9,183 nucleotides of DNA from Alphaproteobacteria bacterium (GCA_017479785.1 JAFVBT010000006.1:1-9183); one strand, 5' to 3'. Counted from the first letter of the stretch, positions 1 to 6,875 are shown. Numbers and translations are program-made. Notes: generated by a model not told the origin, from the letters alone.

Positions 1-990
1 CTGATTTTGGAAATTTTCGGCGAACGGGCCAAAACTAAAGAAGGTTCATTACAGGTGGAGTTGGCGCATTTAACCTATCAGCGTTCGCGTTTGGTGCGCA
101 GTTGGACACACTTGGAACGCCAGCGCGGCGGCGCCGGCTTTTTGGGCGGGCCGGGCGAAACGCAAATTGAGTTGGATAGGCGTATTATTGATGATAAAAT
201 TACCCGAATTAAAAAAGATTTGGAAAAAGTTAAAAAAACGCGCGATATCCAGCGCGGGGCAAGACGCAAAGTGCCGTATCCGGTGGTTGCGCTTGTCGGT
301 TATACCAATGCAGGTAAATCTACCTTGTTTAATTATTTATCCAAAAGCAATGTGATGGCTGCCGATATGTTGTTTGCCACACTTGATCCGACCATGCGTA
401 AAATAACTTTGCCGAGCGGCACGGATATTATATTGTCAGATACGGTCGGTTTTATTTCCGATTTGCCTCATGAATTGATTATGGCTTTTCGTGCCACATT
501 GGAAGAAGTTTTAAGTGCGGATGTAATTTTGCATGTGCGAGATGTTGCCAATCCGGACACCGGTGCACAAAAAGCCGATGTTTTGCAGGTTTTGGAAAGC
601 CTCGGATTAAAAGATATAAAATACAGCGAAAAATATCTTGAGGTTTTAAATAAAGCTGATTTGCTTTCGGCAGAAGATAGGATTTATTGGCAAAATAAGA
701 CGGCGGCGGAAGGGTCAAAGGTTTTGATTTCAGCTTTAACAGGGCAGGGTAAAGATGAACTTCTTAAAAGCATTGAACAAAAATTGTTAAGTGCGCATCA
801 AGTGTATGCAATATCTTTGCCGATTACTGAAGGAAAAATACCTGCGTGGTTATATCAAAATTGTGCGGTAAACGCAGTTGAAAGCGATGAAAATCAGAAT
901 ATTTATAAGGTAACCGTCAGTTCTGCCGATTTGGCACGATTGAAACGAATGACCGACGGAAATCAGGATATAACCATAAGGAAAATATAA
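1..990 (+). CDS. hflX: GTPase HflX, 5'-truncated by the window edge
   Basis: HflX is a cytoplasmic GTPase that binds the 50S subunit and splits or rescues stalled ribosomes. The reading frame is open from base 1, and the residues before the TTG at position 7 already fit the family, so that TTG is internal and the gene starts outside the window. Counting the codon at base 1 as residue 1, I see the HflX signature GGPGETQIE at about 49-57 after a charged helical stretch, then G1 GYTNAGKS (100-107), G2 FATLDPT (125-131), G3 DTVGF (147-151), G4 NKAD (217-220) and a G5-like SAL (244-246). About 100 N-terminal residues appear to be missing compared with full family members of around 430. In many proteobacteria hflX follows hfq, which would lie to the left. 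The TAA overlaps the ATG of the next gene by one base. Confidence 0.96.
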   Translation: MILEIFGERAKTKEGSLQVELAHLTYQRSRLVRSWTHLERQRGGAGFLGGPGETQIELDRRIIDDKITRIKKDLEKVKKTRDIQRGARRKVPYPVVALVGYTNAGKSTLFNYLSKSNVMAADMLFATLDPTMRKITLPSGTDIILSDTVGFISDLPHELIMAFRATLEEVLSADVILHVRDVANPDTGAQKADVLQVLESLGLKDIKYSEKYLEVLNKADLLSAEDRIYWQNKTAAEGSKVLISALTGQGKDELLKSIEQKLLSAHQVYAISLPITEGKIPAWLYQNCAVNAVESDENQNIYKVTVSSADLARLKRMTDGNQDITIRKI

Positions 991-1370
991 TGAAAATCAA
1001 AGCTTTATCAGTAGGGTGCACTCTTATGTTATGCGCCTGTATGAGTTATGGGGTGCAAAATTCCGAATATCAACACAAAATAGGACAATGGATAGGGCAA
1101 AATGCAGAAAATTTGTACGCCGACTGGGGAATGCCGATGCAAAGACAGCAGGTGGACGGTAATACGTATTTGGCAATATATTATCAATCGGAAAGCCAAC
1201 CGGTGGATAATGTTTTTCAGCCTTATGAAAGTGAAATGAGTTATGATGCCATGGCCGTGCCTGATTATGGTTTGCCGACACCGCCGCCGCTTTTCTATTG
1301 TAAAACAACATTTGTTATTAGAGGCGGAATTGTCGTTGATGCAAATTTTAACGGCGATGATTGTTACTGA
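990..1370 (+). CDS. small predicted lipoprotein, possibly BamE/SmpA-like fold
   Basis: This is a 126-residue predicted envelope lipoprotein. Its N-terminus is a short basic start, a hydrophobic stretch and a lipobox-like L-C-A-C ending at Cys17, although Cys at the -2 position is not the commonest choice. The mature part contains WIGQNAENLYADWGMP, then a Y-rich strand, and ends in C-K-T-T-F...GGIVVDANFNGDDC. That spacing, with a Cys before a strand and a Cys at the very end, recalls small alphaproteobacterial lipoproteins related to the SmpA/OmlA (BamE) fold, but this is a pattern resemblance only. The ATG overlaps the hflX stop (TAATG), and AAGGA lies seven bases upstream, so it is probably translationally coupled to hflX and cotranscribed. 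Why the two genes are paired is unknown. Confidence 0.8.
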   Translation: MKIKALSVGCTLMLCACMSYGVQNSEYQHKIGQWIGQNAENLYADWGMPMQRQQVDGNTYLAIYYQSESQPVDNVFQPYESEMSYDAMAVPDYGLPTPPPLFYCKTTFVIRGGIVVDANFNGDDCY

Positions 1371-1378
1371 TTTTTTTG

Positions 1379-1407
1379 TTGCGAAATAAAAATTGCCATG
1401 CTACACT
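1379..1407 (+). promoter_or_regulatory. sigma-70-type promoter with extended -10 for the 23-codon gene
   Basis: TTGCGA (1379-1384) is separated by 17 bases from TACACT (1402-1407). The -10 is preceded by TG one base upstream (1399-1400), an extended -10. The expected start of transcription, near 1414, would leave about 20 bases before the small ORF at 1436. Pattern match only. Confidence 0.5.
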
Positions 1408-1435
1408 CTTTATGAAAACTGAGAAGGAGATGAAT

Positions 1436-1507
1436 ATGTCTGCAGGTTGGATAATTGTCGGCGGTATAGTTTTTGTTATCGTATTTATAGCTTGGCAATA
1501 TATGTAA
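1436..1507 (+). CDS. 23-residue single-span membrane microprotein (hypothetical)
   Basis: This short ORF encodes MSAGWIIVGG, then a run of I, V and F residues, ending AWQYM before TAA. Nearly the whole chain is one hydrophobic helix long enough to cross the inner membrane, with no charged residues and Trp near both ends, as is usual at membrane interfaces. The evidence that it is real is its control region. AGAAGGAG ends six bases before the ATG, which is ideal Shine-Dalgarno spacing, and a plausible extended -10 promoter lies just upstream. A second in-frame ATG at 1430 sits directly against the Shine-Dalgarno and is therefore unlikely to be used. The gene stands alone between the lipoprotein gene and a hairpin terminator. 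I do not recognise the protein; similar tiny bacterial membrane proteins often modulate a larger membrane complex, but no partner is evident here. Confidence 0.6.
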   Translation: MSAGWIIVGGIVFVIVFIAWQYM

Positions 1508-1545
1508 TAATGGTTTCTGCCTTTATGAAATTTTCTTTTAAATAA

Positions 1546-1583
1546 AAACAGCTCCCTTTACTATTGGTCGGAGGGAACTGTTT
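1546..1583. terminator. bidirectional hairpin terminator
   Basis: AAACAG and TCCCT (1546-1557) pair with AGGGA and CTGTTT (1572-1583), with one C-A mismatch in the stem and a loop of 14 bases. On the minus strand the hairpin runs into TTTTTATTT, a good U-tract for ending the BOF gene transcript. On the plus strand the tail is a weaker TTTATTT that could end the microprotein transcript. Confidence 0.8.
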
Positions 1584-1608
1584 ATTTCAGCAAAAATGCT
1601 GACAGATA

Positions 1609-2007
1609 TTATTTTGACATGTCGGTATTACCGGTTGTTGTCATTTCCGGCATAAATTGAATTTCTTCAGCTTCCAAAGAGGTCACATCTCCGTCTTTAT
1701 TAACTTCGGCCGCCACCCAAACTACGGTTGTCGGGGCAATGGTGTTTCCGGTCATTAAATCATCATCTATTTCAATGTTCATAGTACCGGAATCATCTTG
1801 AAATACATACATTTCGTCACCAAGATTTTGAGTAATATAGCCTTGAAGATATACCATTGAATCGTCAGGCATATTTTGAACCGAAGAAACCTTGCTGATA
1901 GGTTTGTCAGTTGAGTGGTTTTTCGCCATATGATCGCCGGCAAAAGCATCGGAACCGCTAAAAATTAAACCGGCGATTGCCAAACAAGTTAATATTATTT
2001 TTTTCAT
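1609..2007 (-). CDS. periplasmic BOF (bacterial OB-fold) protein, YgiW/YdeI/NirD family
   Basis: This is a 132-residue exported protein of the family annotated as stress-tolerance or BOF-domain proteins (PF04076), which are small periplasmic OB-folds of poorly defined biochemical role. Residues 1 to about 23 form a Sec signal peptide: KK, a hydrophobic core, and a likely cut after A-F-A before Gly-Asp. The domain covers about residues 42-117 with the family landmarks VSSVQNMPDDSMVYLQGYI, LGDEMYVFQDDSGTMNIEID and the last strand AAEVNKDGDVTSLEAEEI. The family stretch normally reads PDDTPVTLQG...LGDDLYVFKD.TG.I.VEID, so the assignment is firm. A Met/Thr-rich tail of about 15 residues, which the Escherichia coli homologues lack as far as I recall, follows the domain. 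AAGGAG lies just upstream of the ATG. It is a single-gene unit by context, with its own terminator. Confidence 0.9.
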   Translation of the reverse strand: MKKIILTCLAIAGLIFSGSDAFAGDHMAKNHSTDKPISKVSSVQNMPDDSMVYLQGYITQNLGDEMYVFQDDSGTMNIEIDDDLMTGNTIAPTTVVWVAAEVNKDGDVTSLEAEEIQFMPEMTTTGNTDMSK

Positions 2008-2256
2008 TTTTTTCTCCTTATATAATGTTTACAAACCATGTTTAATGTATTTACGGAATTAAGTTTTTCAACGTAATTTGTTATAAAAATAAGATATAAG
2101 TAAAAATATTTTTGTTGTAAATATCTTAATATGAAATCGTTTATGCAGTGAGATTATGCAAACAAAGCGAAAATCAGAAAGAACGACAAGCCGTTAATTT
2201 TAATAATATTTTAGCGATTAACGAATATAGTGAAAAAAAACATAACGGGGAAAACT
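2008..2256. other. AT-rich intergenic region
   Basis: This 249-base gap is strongly AT-rich. It holds the possible BOF promoter, a short palindrome AAAAATATTTTT (2102-2113), a repeated TTATGCA (2141 and 2155) and a 7-bp inverted repeat CGTTAAT/ATTAACG (2192-2198 and 2217-2223) shortly before the lipoprotein gene. No convincing promoter for the lipoprotein gene and no coding frame stands out. Confidence 0.4.
2044..2071 (-). promoter_or_regulatory. possible promoter of the BOF gene
   Basis: On the minus strand TTGAAA (2066-2071) is followed after 16 bases by TACATT (2044-2049), which matches four of six -10 positions. Transcription would begin near 2037, about 30 bases before the ATG. The surrounding DNA is very AT-rich, so chance matches are easy. 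Confidence 0.35.
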
Positions 2257-2811
2257 ATGAAGAAGTTGCTTGTAATATTAAGTTGTGTTGCTTTCATTCT
2301 ATCTGCTTGCGGTAAAGATGAAAACGATACGGCGGAATCCGCACGTGTTGCCGGAAAATCAGATAATGTTCAAATACAAATTGATGATATTAAACCGGAA
2401 GAAGGCCGAGATTTTATGGAGCAGGTCGTGAATAATCCGGCTTTATTCGGTAGAGAGTTCAGGAAATTTACGCCGGTTCAGCAATATTATTTTTGCGCGG
2501 CATTCGCAATGGGCGCTATGTCAGCAACCAAACCGATAACGGCATCGGCAATGGTGAATTATTTTATGGGGCTCGGCGTGGCAAAATATAATGAAGGTAT
2601 TAATAAAGATACTTACAAAGCATTCAACTTAGGCAAAAATACTTTTCGTTTTGAAAGTGTGGTTAACGCCATATTGAAGCATAAAACTTGCGAAGTTATA
2701 ATGAATGATGCCGCAGAATTTGCAAAAAAGAAAAATTATCACGTTGCCGATTTGGATAAGCTGGGTAAGCGGGAAGTTGAACGCGTGATACAGTATATTA
2801 AGAAAAACTGA
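2257..2811 (+). CDS. predicted lipoprotein of unknown function
   Basis: This is a 184-residue lipoprotein with a clean type II signal peptide: MKKLLVILSC, a hydrophobic core, then the lipobox L-S-A-C with Cys18 followed by Gly-Lys-Asp. I chose the ATG at 2257 and not the in-frame GTG at 2230, because the ATG gives a standard signal peptide start and has a GGGGAA Shine-Dalgarno-like run just upstream; the GTG has none. After a flexible acidic linker (to about residue 40), the rest looks alpha-helical, with two further Cys residues in YYFCAAFAMGAM and HKTCEVIM. These could form a disulfide if the protein is periplasm-facing. It ends in a charged helix (DLDKLGKREVERVIQYIKKN). Gly at +2 argues against inner-membrane retention by the usual Asp rule, so outer-membrane anchoring is inferred. 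I do not recognise the family. It is a single gene ending in a strong terminator shared with its convergent neighbour. Confidence 0.85.
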   Translation: MKKLLVILSCVAFILSACGKDENDTAESARVAGKSDNVQIQIDDIKPEEGRDFMEQVVNNPALFGREFRKFTPVQQYYFCAAFAMGAMSATKPITASAMVNYFMGLGVAKYNEGINKDTYKAFNLGKNTFRFESVVNAILKHKTCEVIMNDAAEFAKKKNYHVADLDKLGKREVERVIQYIKKN

Positions 2812-2817
2812 GAAAAT

Positions 2818-2848
2818 AAAAAATGCGGAAAAATTTTCCGCATTTTTT
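2818..2848. terminator. strong bidirectional Rho-independent terminator
   Basis: AAAAAATGCGGAAAA (2818-2832) is the exact reverse complement of bases 2834-2848. The GC core GCGG/CCGC is flanked by A-runs and T-runs, so it reads as a stem plus U-tract in both directions. It sits between the convergent lipoprotein (+) and beta-barrel (-) genes and can serve both. Confidence 0.93.
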
Positions 2849-2865
2849 ATTTGGTTTCATCTGTG

Positions 2866-3732
2866 TTATAATCCCCATTCACCGCCGAAAGAAGCTTCAA
2901 CACCGATAATTGTGCTGCTGCCGTAATCTTTTGATCCGCGGTCTTCCGCTCTGAAATATTGTGCATAAGGACCGATGGCCAGCCCTTTATAAATATCAAC
3001 CATCATGTTTGTTTTGGCACTGAATTCATATTTAAAATCTTTCGGATTATATGAACTGTAAGCCACATAATCGCGGAAATATGTGTCCAGATTAAATTTA
3101 ATGCCTTCACGCAACGGATATTCGGCCAATAAGCCGATTTCATAGGCAAATTTTGTTGTTTTGTTGTGAGAATATGTGAAGTCATATTCACCGACACCGG
3201 CAATATACATATTTTTGATATACGGACCGTCAAACATTTTAATACCTGATGTAGCACGGGCAATTTTGGTACGCGGCGCACCGTCATTCGGTTTGAATTC
3301 CGTTTGATATGCCAAATTGGCAAACGGACCGACATCTGCTTCCCAATAACGCCATACCTTACGGGCATAGTCTGTTGAAAGCAAGATTTTATCGGCCGTT
3401 TCATTGGTTACATCCGGGCCTTCTTTCGGTTTTAATTTTGTCTTACCGTATTCCATAAAAAGATTGTTGTCCCATTTAAATTTTTCTTGCTGATCAATTA
3501 AAGAAAAATCAAAAATGCCTTTCGTAACGGTTTCGCTGTCACCGCTTAATTCGGCATTCGGGGAATCTTTATACTCTTTTGAATTTTTGACACTGGTGGA
3601 ACTGAATTCCAGACCGGCTTTTTTTAACACGGCACTCCAACCGTAGTTTTCGGCATCTGCAGCGTGTGCCGACTGTGCCGTTGCCGCCAGAATAACGGCA
3701 GGCAAAAGCAATAAACTTAATTTGTTAGTCAT
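2866..3732 (-). CDS. predicted outer-membrane beta-barrel protein, family uncertain
   Basis: This is a 288-residue exported protein. Residues 1-24 form a Sec signal peptide (MTNKLSLLLLPAVILAATAQ, then S-A-H-A and a cut before Ala-Asp). The mature chain is rich in alternating polar and aromatic or hydrophobic residues typical of barrel strands, for example IFDFSLIDQQEKFKWDNNLFMEY, MYIAGVGEYDFTYSHN, FNLDTYFRDYVAY and FKYEFSAKTNMMVDIYKGLAIG, separated by charged loops rich in K, D, N and G. The end, STIIGVEASFGGEWGL, resembles a final strand but does not end in the classic Phe. The layout recalls the DUF3078 and DUF481 groups of small barrels, but I cannot choose between them. AAAGGA lies eight bases before the ATG, and a consensus TATAAT lies at 3766-3771. 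Function is unknown; a structural or porin-like role is inference. Confidence 0.8.
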   Translation of the reverse strand: MTNKLSLLLLPAVILAATAQSAHAADAENYGWSAVLKKAGLEFSSTSVKNSKEYKDSPNAELSGDSETVTKGIFDFSLIDQQEKFKWDNNLFMEYGKTKLKPKEGPDVTNETADKILLSTDYARKVWRYWEADVGPFANLAYQTEFKPNDGAPRTKIARATSGIKMFDGPYIKNMYIAGVGEYDFTYSHNKTTKFAYEIGLLAEYPLREGIKFNLDTYFRDYVAYSSYNPKDFKYEFSAKTNMMVDIYKGLAIGPYAQYFRAEDRGSKDYGSSTIIGVEASFGGEWGL

Positions 3733-3765
3733 TTTGATAGTCCTTTAATTGTTTACACGTGCCGC

Positions 3766-3771
3766 ATTATA
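3766..3771 (-). promoter_or_regulatory. -10 element upstream of the beta-barrel gene
   Basis: The minus strand reads TATAAT, a perfect -10, with an expected transcription start near 3759 and a leader of about 26 bases. No good -35 is visible at 16-18 bases. The element lies in the loop of a short inverted repeat (GCCG at 3761-3764 read against CGGC at 3774-3777), which could be an operator or a coincidence. Confidence 0.45.
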
Positions 3772-3790
3772 AACGGCTTTTATTAAAATA

Positions 3791-4633
3791 TTATTGATAA
3801 ATGCGACCATTAAAGATAATTTTGGTGGTGTACAAAACAAAACACATTCCCGGATTGTAACCGGATATTAAGTAATCGTGTTGCTGTTGTTTGCGTGTTC
3901 CGGTTTTCAGTCCCATGGAGAGAACATCAACCAGATAACCTTCAATATAAATTATGTCTTCGGGCAATAACATATGCAGGGCTTTGTTGATTTTCTCATT
4001 GGCCGGAATAGGGTGATAGTTATTTAATTCTTCAGAACGTATATATTTCCCGCACTTTTGGAAATTTTCATCGCTTTTTTTCGCTTCTTTTGCCGAGAGC
4101 CAAAAATTAAAGAAAGATGTTTTATATTTTACTCCCTTACATAACACGCTGCCGGCACGTTCTTCGTGTGTAAAGCGAAACATTTGATATATTTCGGGTT
4201 TAGCCATATTACCGATGACAATAAACAAATCCAGCGGAACGATATTGATGTAATTTTTTTGTGAACTGCTGCGATAAAAGCGATTCCACCAACCGTCGTA
4301 AATGTCCACATAACCGATTTTTCCGGTTACCGAGTATTGGGCGCGCGGATGTAACAGGTAATTTATGTTGTTTCTTTGCAGAACAAAAGGCGGCGTATTC
4401 GGTGGAACGTCTTTAAAAAAGTCAGCGTCAGATATGGTTAATGTTTTATCGGTCGGTGTACCGTAGATATAAGGATATATCAGGCGTTTCCAATATTGCG
4501 GATATAATTGGCATAATATCAAAACAGCGCACACACATTTGATGATGCGCCATTTAACAGTCTCTCGTTTTTTGTTGCGTTCGGCTATTCTGTCGCGACT
4601 TTGTGCTAAGCGTTGCTGCCAGATAAAGTTCAT
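3791..4633 (-). CDS. conserved membrane-anchored protein of unknown function
   Basis: This is a 280-residue protein with a positively charged N-terminus (QQRLAQSRDRIAERNKKR), one membrane helix at about residues 28-44 (WRIIKCVCAVLILCQLY) and a large remainder predicted to face the periplasm. The pattern Y-S-V-T-G-K-I, then VPLDLFIVIGNMAKPEIYQMFRF, then NYHPIPANEKINKAL and DIIYIEGYLVDV, matches my memory of an uncharacterised proteobacterial family with (A)PVDLALGWGPM, N-x-H-x-IPA and GYLV segments. No catalytic role is known to me. I start it at the ATG at 4631-4633, one base after the gltX stop (TGATATG), with GGAAAAG upstream. The alternative GTG at 4663 would overlap gltX by 29 bases and has no clear binding site. 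The tight spacing implies cotranscription and probably coupled translation with gltX. Confidence 0.82.
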   Translation of the reverse strand: MNFIWQQRLAQSRDRIAERNKKRETVKWRIIKCVCAVLILCQLYPQYWKRLIYPYIYGTPTDKTLTISDADFFKDVPPNTPPFVLQRNNINYLLHPRAQYSVTGKIGYVDIYDGWWNRFYRSSSQKNYINIVPLDLFIVIGNMAKPEIYQMFRFTHEERAGSVLCKGVKYKTSFFNFWLSAKEAKKSDENFQKCGKYIRSEELNNYHPIPANEKINKALHMLLPEDIIYIEGYLVDVLSMGLKTGTRKQQQHDYLISGYNPGMCFVLYTTKIIFNGRIYQ

Positions 4634-4634
4634 A

Positions 4635-6071
4635 TCAGAGCTTTTCCAATGCCTGTTTAACACGTTTAATTGTTTCTTCTTTACCCAGAATTACCGCTAA
4701 TTCCGTTGCACCGCCCGGTGTTGTTTCCTTGCCGGATAAAGCAATACGCAACGGATACAGAATTTGTCCGTTTTTAAGTTCATGAACGGCGGCACATTCT
4801 TTTAAGGCTTCAAACAGGTTTTCATTCGTCCAGTCGGATATGTTTTCTAGAACAGGTATAACAAGTGTCATAGATTGTTTAGCAATTTCCGGTGTCGTCT
4901 TCATCTTTTTGTTTTCATATAAAGATATCGGAAATTCTGAAATTTGGCGTAAGAAATCAATTTCCTGCGGAATTTGCGCTAATGTTTCAATGCGTGGCTG
5001 TAAAACGGCGCTTAGTGCCGTGAGGTTAAGGGTGAGCGGCATATCTGCATAGTAAGGCTTTGCAACCTCGTGAAATTTTTCGGCAGACAAATTACGAATA
5101 TAACAACCGTTCATCCATGTCAACTTTGTAATATCAAAAATTGCCGGTGATTTATTAAGCCTGTCAGCCGAAAAGCATTGTTCCAGCTCTTTAAGTGAAA
5201 AAATTTCGCGTTCATCACCCGGATTCCAGCCCAAAAGTGCTATATAGTTTAAAATTGCTTCCGGCAGATAGCCTTTGGCAACCAAATCTTGGAACGAGGC
5301 ATCGCCGTTACGTTTGCTGAGTTTGTGCTGAGCATCTTTCATAACCGGCGGCACATGCACATAAACCGGCGGGGTCCAACCGAAAGCTTCATATATCAGA
5401 TTATATTTCGGTGTGGACGAGATATATTCGTTACCGCGAACAACATGGGTAATCTGCATCAGGTGGTCATCAATCACATTGGCAAAATTATAGGTCGGTA
5501 AACCGTCGCTTTTGAGTAAAACACCTTCATCCAACTCGTCATAATCAATTTCAATGTCACCATATACAACATCATGAAAAACAGAAGTGCCTTTTTTATT
5601 GATGTTTTGGCGTACAACAAAAGGTTCACCCGCAGCAATGCGCTGTTTTGCTTCTTCTAACGGAATGAATTTACACGGGTCTTTGAATTTACTGTGCGTT
5701 TCAATCGGATTATCATCTTCCGAAACTTCATTTTCTTCTTTTTGTTTGCAAAAACAATAATGTGCACCACCAAGTTCAACTAGTTTGTGAGCGTATTCAG
5801 CATATATTGAACGACGTTCGGATTGAACATAAGGACCATAATTTCCGCCGATATCCGGACCTTCGTCCCAATTCATACCGACACGTTTTAATGTTTTGTA
5901 GATGATATCCGTTGCGCCTTCAACATAGCGTTTTTGGTCGGTATCTTCTATGCGTAAAATAAAATCACCGCCGTCGGCTTTGGCAATTAAATATTCATAT
6001 AAAGCCGTTCTTAAATTGCCGATATGCATGTAACCTGTCGGGCTTGGGGCAAATCTGGTTCTGTTTTTCAT
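4635..6071 (-). CDS. gltX: glutamyl-tRNA synthetase
   Basis: This is a class I aminoacyl-tRNA synthetase that charges tRNA(Glu), and in many alphaproteobacteria also tRNA(Gln) for GatCAB transamidation. It is 478 residues long, normal for the family. The Rossmann catalytic domain opens with RFAPSPTGYMHIGN (HIGH motif as HIGN, about 16-19), followed by RIEDTD (40-45), then DGLPTYNFANVIDDHLM and THVVRGNEYISSTPKY. The KMSKS loop is HKLSKRNG (249-256). The C-terminal anticodon-binding half ends with YPLRIALSGKETTPGG. A possible zinc site is C106-F-C108-X24-C133; the fourth ligand expected two residues on is Phe135, so zinc binding is uncertain. AAGGA lies eight bases before the ATG. It follows elbB by 74 bases on the same strand and is one base from the next gene. 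Alphaproteobacteria often carry two gltX copies; whether this one is discriminating cannot be read here. Confidence 0.97.
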   Translation of the reverse strand: MKNRTRFAPSPTGYMHIGNLRTALYEYLIAKADGGDFILRIEDTDQKRYVEGATDIIYKTLKRVGMNWDEGPDIGGNYGPYVQSERRSIYAEYAHKLVELGGAHYCFCKQKEENEVSEDDNPIETHSKFKDPCKFIPLEEAKQRIAAGEPFVVRQNINKKGTSVFHDVVYGDIEIDYDELDEGVLLKSDGLPTYNFANVIDDHLMQITHVVRGNEYISSTPKYNLIYEAFGWTPPVYVHVPPVMKDAQHKLSKRNGDASFQDLVAKGYLPEAILNYIALLGWNPGDEREIFSLKELEQCFSADRLNKSPAIFDITKLTWMNGCYIRNLSAEKFHEVAKPYYADMPLTLNLTALSAVLQPRIETLAQIPQEIDFLRQISEFPISLYENKKMKTTPEIAKQSMTLVIPVLENISDWTNENLFEALKECAAVHELKNGQILYPLRIALSGKETTPGGATELAVILGKEETIKRVKQALEKL

Positions 6072-6089
6072 TTTCAGTCCTTATATATT

Positions 6090-6103
6090 CGTTATTGATA
6101 ACG
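6090..6103. repeat. 14-bp palindrome upstream of gltX
   Basis: CGTTAT and ATAACG flank a two-base centre in a perfect inverted repeat 18 bases before the gltX start codon, just upstream of its Shine-Dalgarno. It could be a regulator-binding site or a weak 5'-leader hairpin; with AT-rich DNA it may also be chance. Confidence 0.35.
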
Positions 6104-6145
6104 CACAGCATAAAACAAAAAATTACGAATGCAAGCGTTTTGTGT

Positions 6146-6817
6146 TTATTTGTTACTTATTAATTGACACATAGCCCCGACAAGATTATGTGCACCTTGG
6201 CAAACATCAAGCATATTGGTGGCTAACATGTATGCCGGTGTGGTGCAAACAAGGTTTTGTTTGTCAATGCAAACATCGGTAACACCGACTTCTTCGTGAA
6301 CGGCACCGAGCTTTTCCAGCTTTTCAGCCGTATTTCCGCCGGCTCCGATTGTAAAATGTACTTTTTTATCGGCCAACACCATGGCGATTAATACCGGTGC
6401 AATACACATGGCGCCGATAACAACCTTATGGTTATAGCATTGCAAAATAACCTCACGGATGCCGGTGTTGACCGTGCAGTTGGTGGATTTAGCGGCAAAA
6501 TCACACCAATTGGTGACGGCGCCTAATCCTCCCGGAAAAATAATGCCGTCAAATTCTTGCGGCTTGAATTCGGACAGGCTTAATATATTGCCGCGAGCAA
6601 TTCGTGCCGCTTCAATCAGTACGTTGCGCTTTTCATGCATTGGTTGGTTGTTTAAGTGGTTAATTACCGCGGTCTGCTCAATATCCGGCGCAAAACATTG
6701 ATAGGTGCATCCCATATTTTCAAGGCTGAGCAGGGCGCAGACCGATTCATGAATTTCAGAACCGTCGGCACGTCCGCAACCGGACAATACAACGGCAATA
6801 TGTGGCTTTTTATTCAT
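6146..6817 (-). CDS. elbB: ElbB-type DJ-1/PfpI superfamily protein (glyoxalase-like)
   Basis: This is a 223-residue cytoplasmic protein, against about 217 in Escherichia coli ElbB. The match is clear throughout: VVLSGCGRADGSEIHES at the start (family SGCGVYDGSEIHE), CFAPD, VINHL, RNVLIEAARIARG, a PGGLGA turn, a nucleophile elbow GAMCIAP with Cys138, TIGAGGNTAEKLEKLGA and TTPAYMLATN. Glu22 in SEIHE is the likely partner acid. ElbB was named for an effect on isoprenoid synthesis and has been reported to have glyoxalase (methylglyoxal to lactate) activity; the true substrate is unsettled. I start at the ATG at 6815-6817, seven bases after GGAGA. A longer frame reaches 6883, but those residues lie upstream of the Shine-Dalgarno and are not family-like. 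It is divergent from the M16 peptidase gene and lies 74 bases upstream of gltX, possibly cotranscribed with it. Confidence 0.94.
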   Translation of the reverse strand: MNKKPHIAVVLSGCGRADGSEIHESVCALLSLENMGCTYQCFAPDIEQTAVINHLNNQPMHEKRNVLIEAARIARGNILSLSEFKPQEFDGIIFPGGLGAVTNWCDFAAKSTNCTVNTGIREVILQCYNHKVVIGAMCIAPVLIAMVLADKKVHFTIGAGGNTAEKLEKLGAVHEEVGVTDVCIDKQNLVCTTPAYMLATNMLDVCQGAHNLVGAMCQLISNK

Positions 6818-6845
6818 AATGTTCTCCATTAACAAAAGATTTATA

Positions 6846-6875
6846 TTGATATTTATCGTATAACTGAGATATAAT
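6846..6875 (+). promoter_or_regulatory. sigma-70-type promoter of the M16 peptidase gene
   Basis: TTGATA (6846-6851), an 18-base spacer, and a perfect TATAAT (6870-6875). Transcription would begin near 6882, giving a leader of about 32 bases. It interleaves with the elbB promoter on the other strand. Confidence 0.65.

Noticed and set aside
7..9. TTG at position 7 as the hflX start
   Set aside because: The frame is open from base 1 and the residues before it (L-I) fit the HflX family; the missing N-terminal domain shows the gene continues to the left.
1371..1377. T7 run just after the small lipoprotein gene as an intrinsic terminator
   Set aside because: No stable GC-rich stem precedes it.
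2230..2256. GTG start nine codons upstream of the lipoprotein ATG
   Set aside because: No Shine-Dalgarno, and the extra residues would put a polar stretch before a normal lipoprotein signal peptide.
3003..3404. 133-codon frame antisense-shifted within the beta-barrel gene
   Set aside because: It is on the same strand in another frame of a well-supported gene, basic and low-quality in composition; a shadow frame.
4634..4663. GTG start for the membrane protein inside gltX
   Set aside because: The ATG one base after the gltX stop has better spacing and a plausible binding site.
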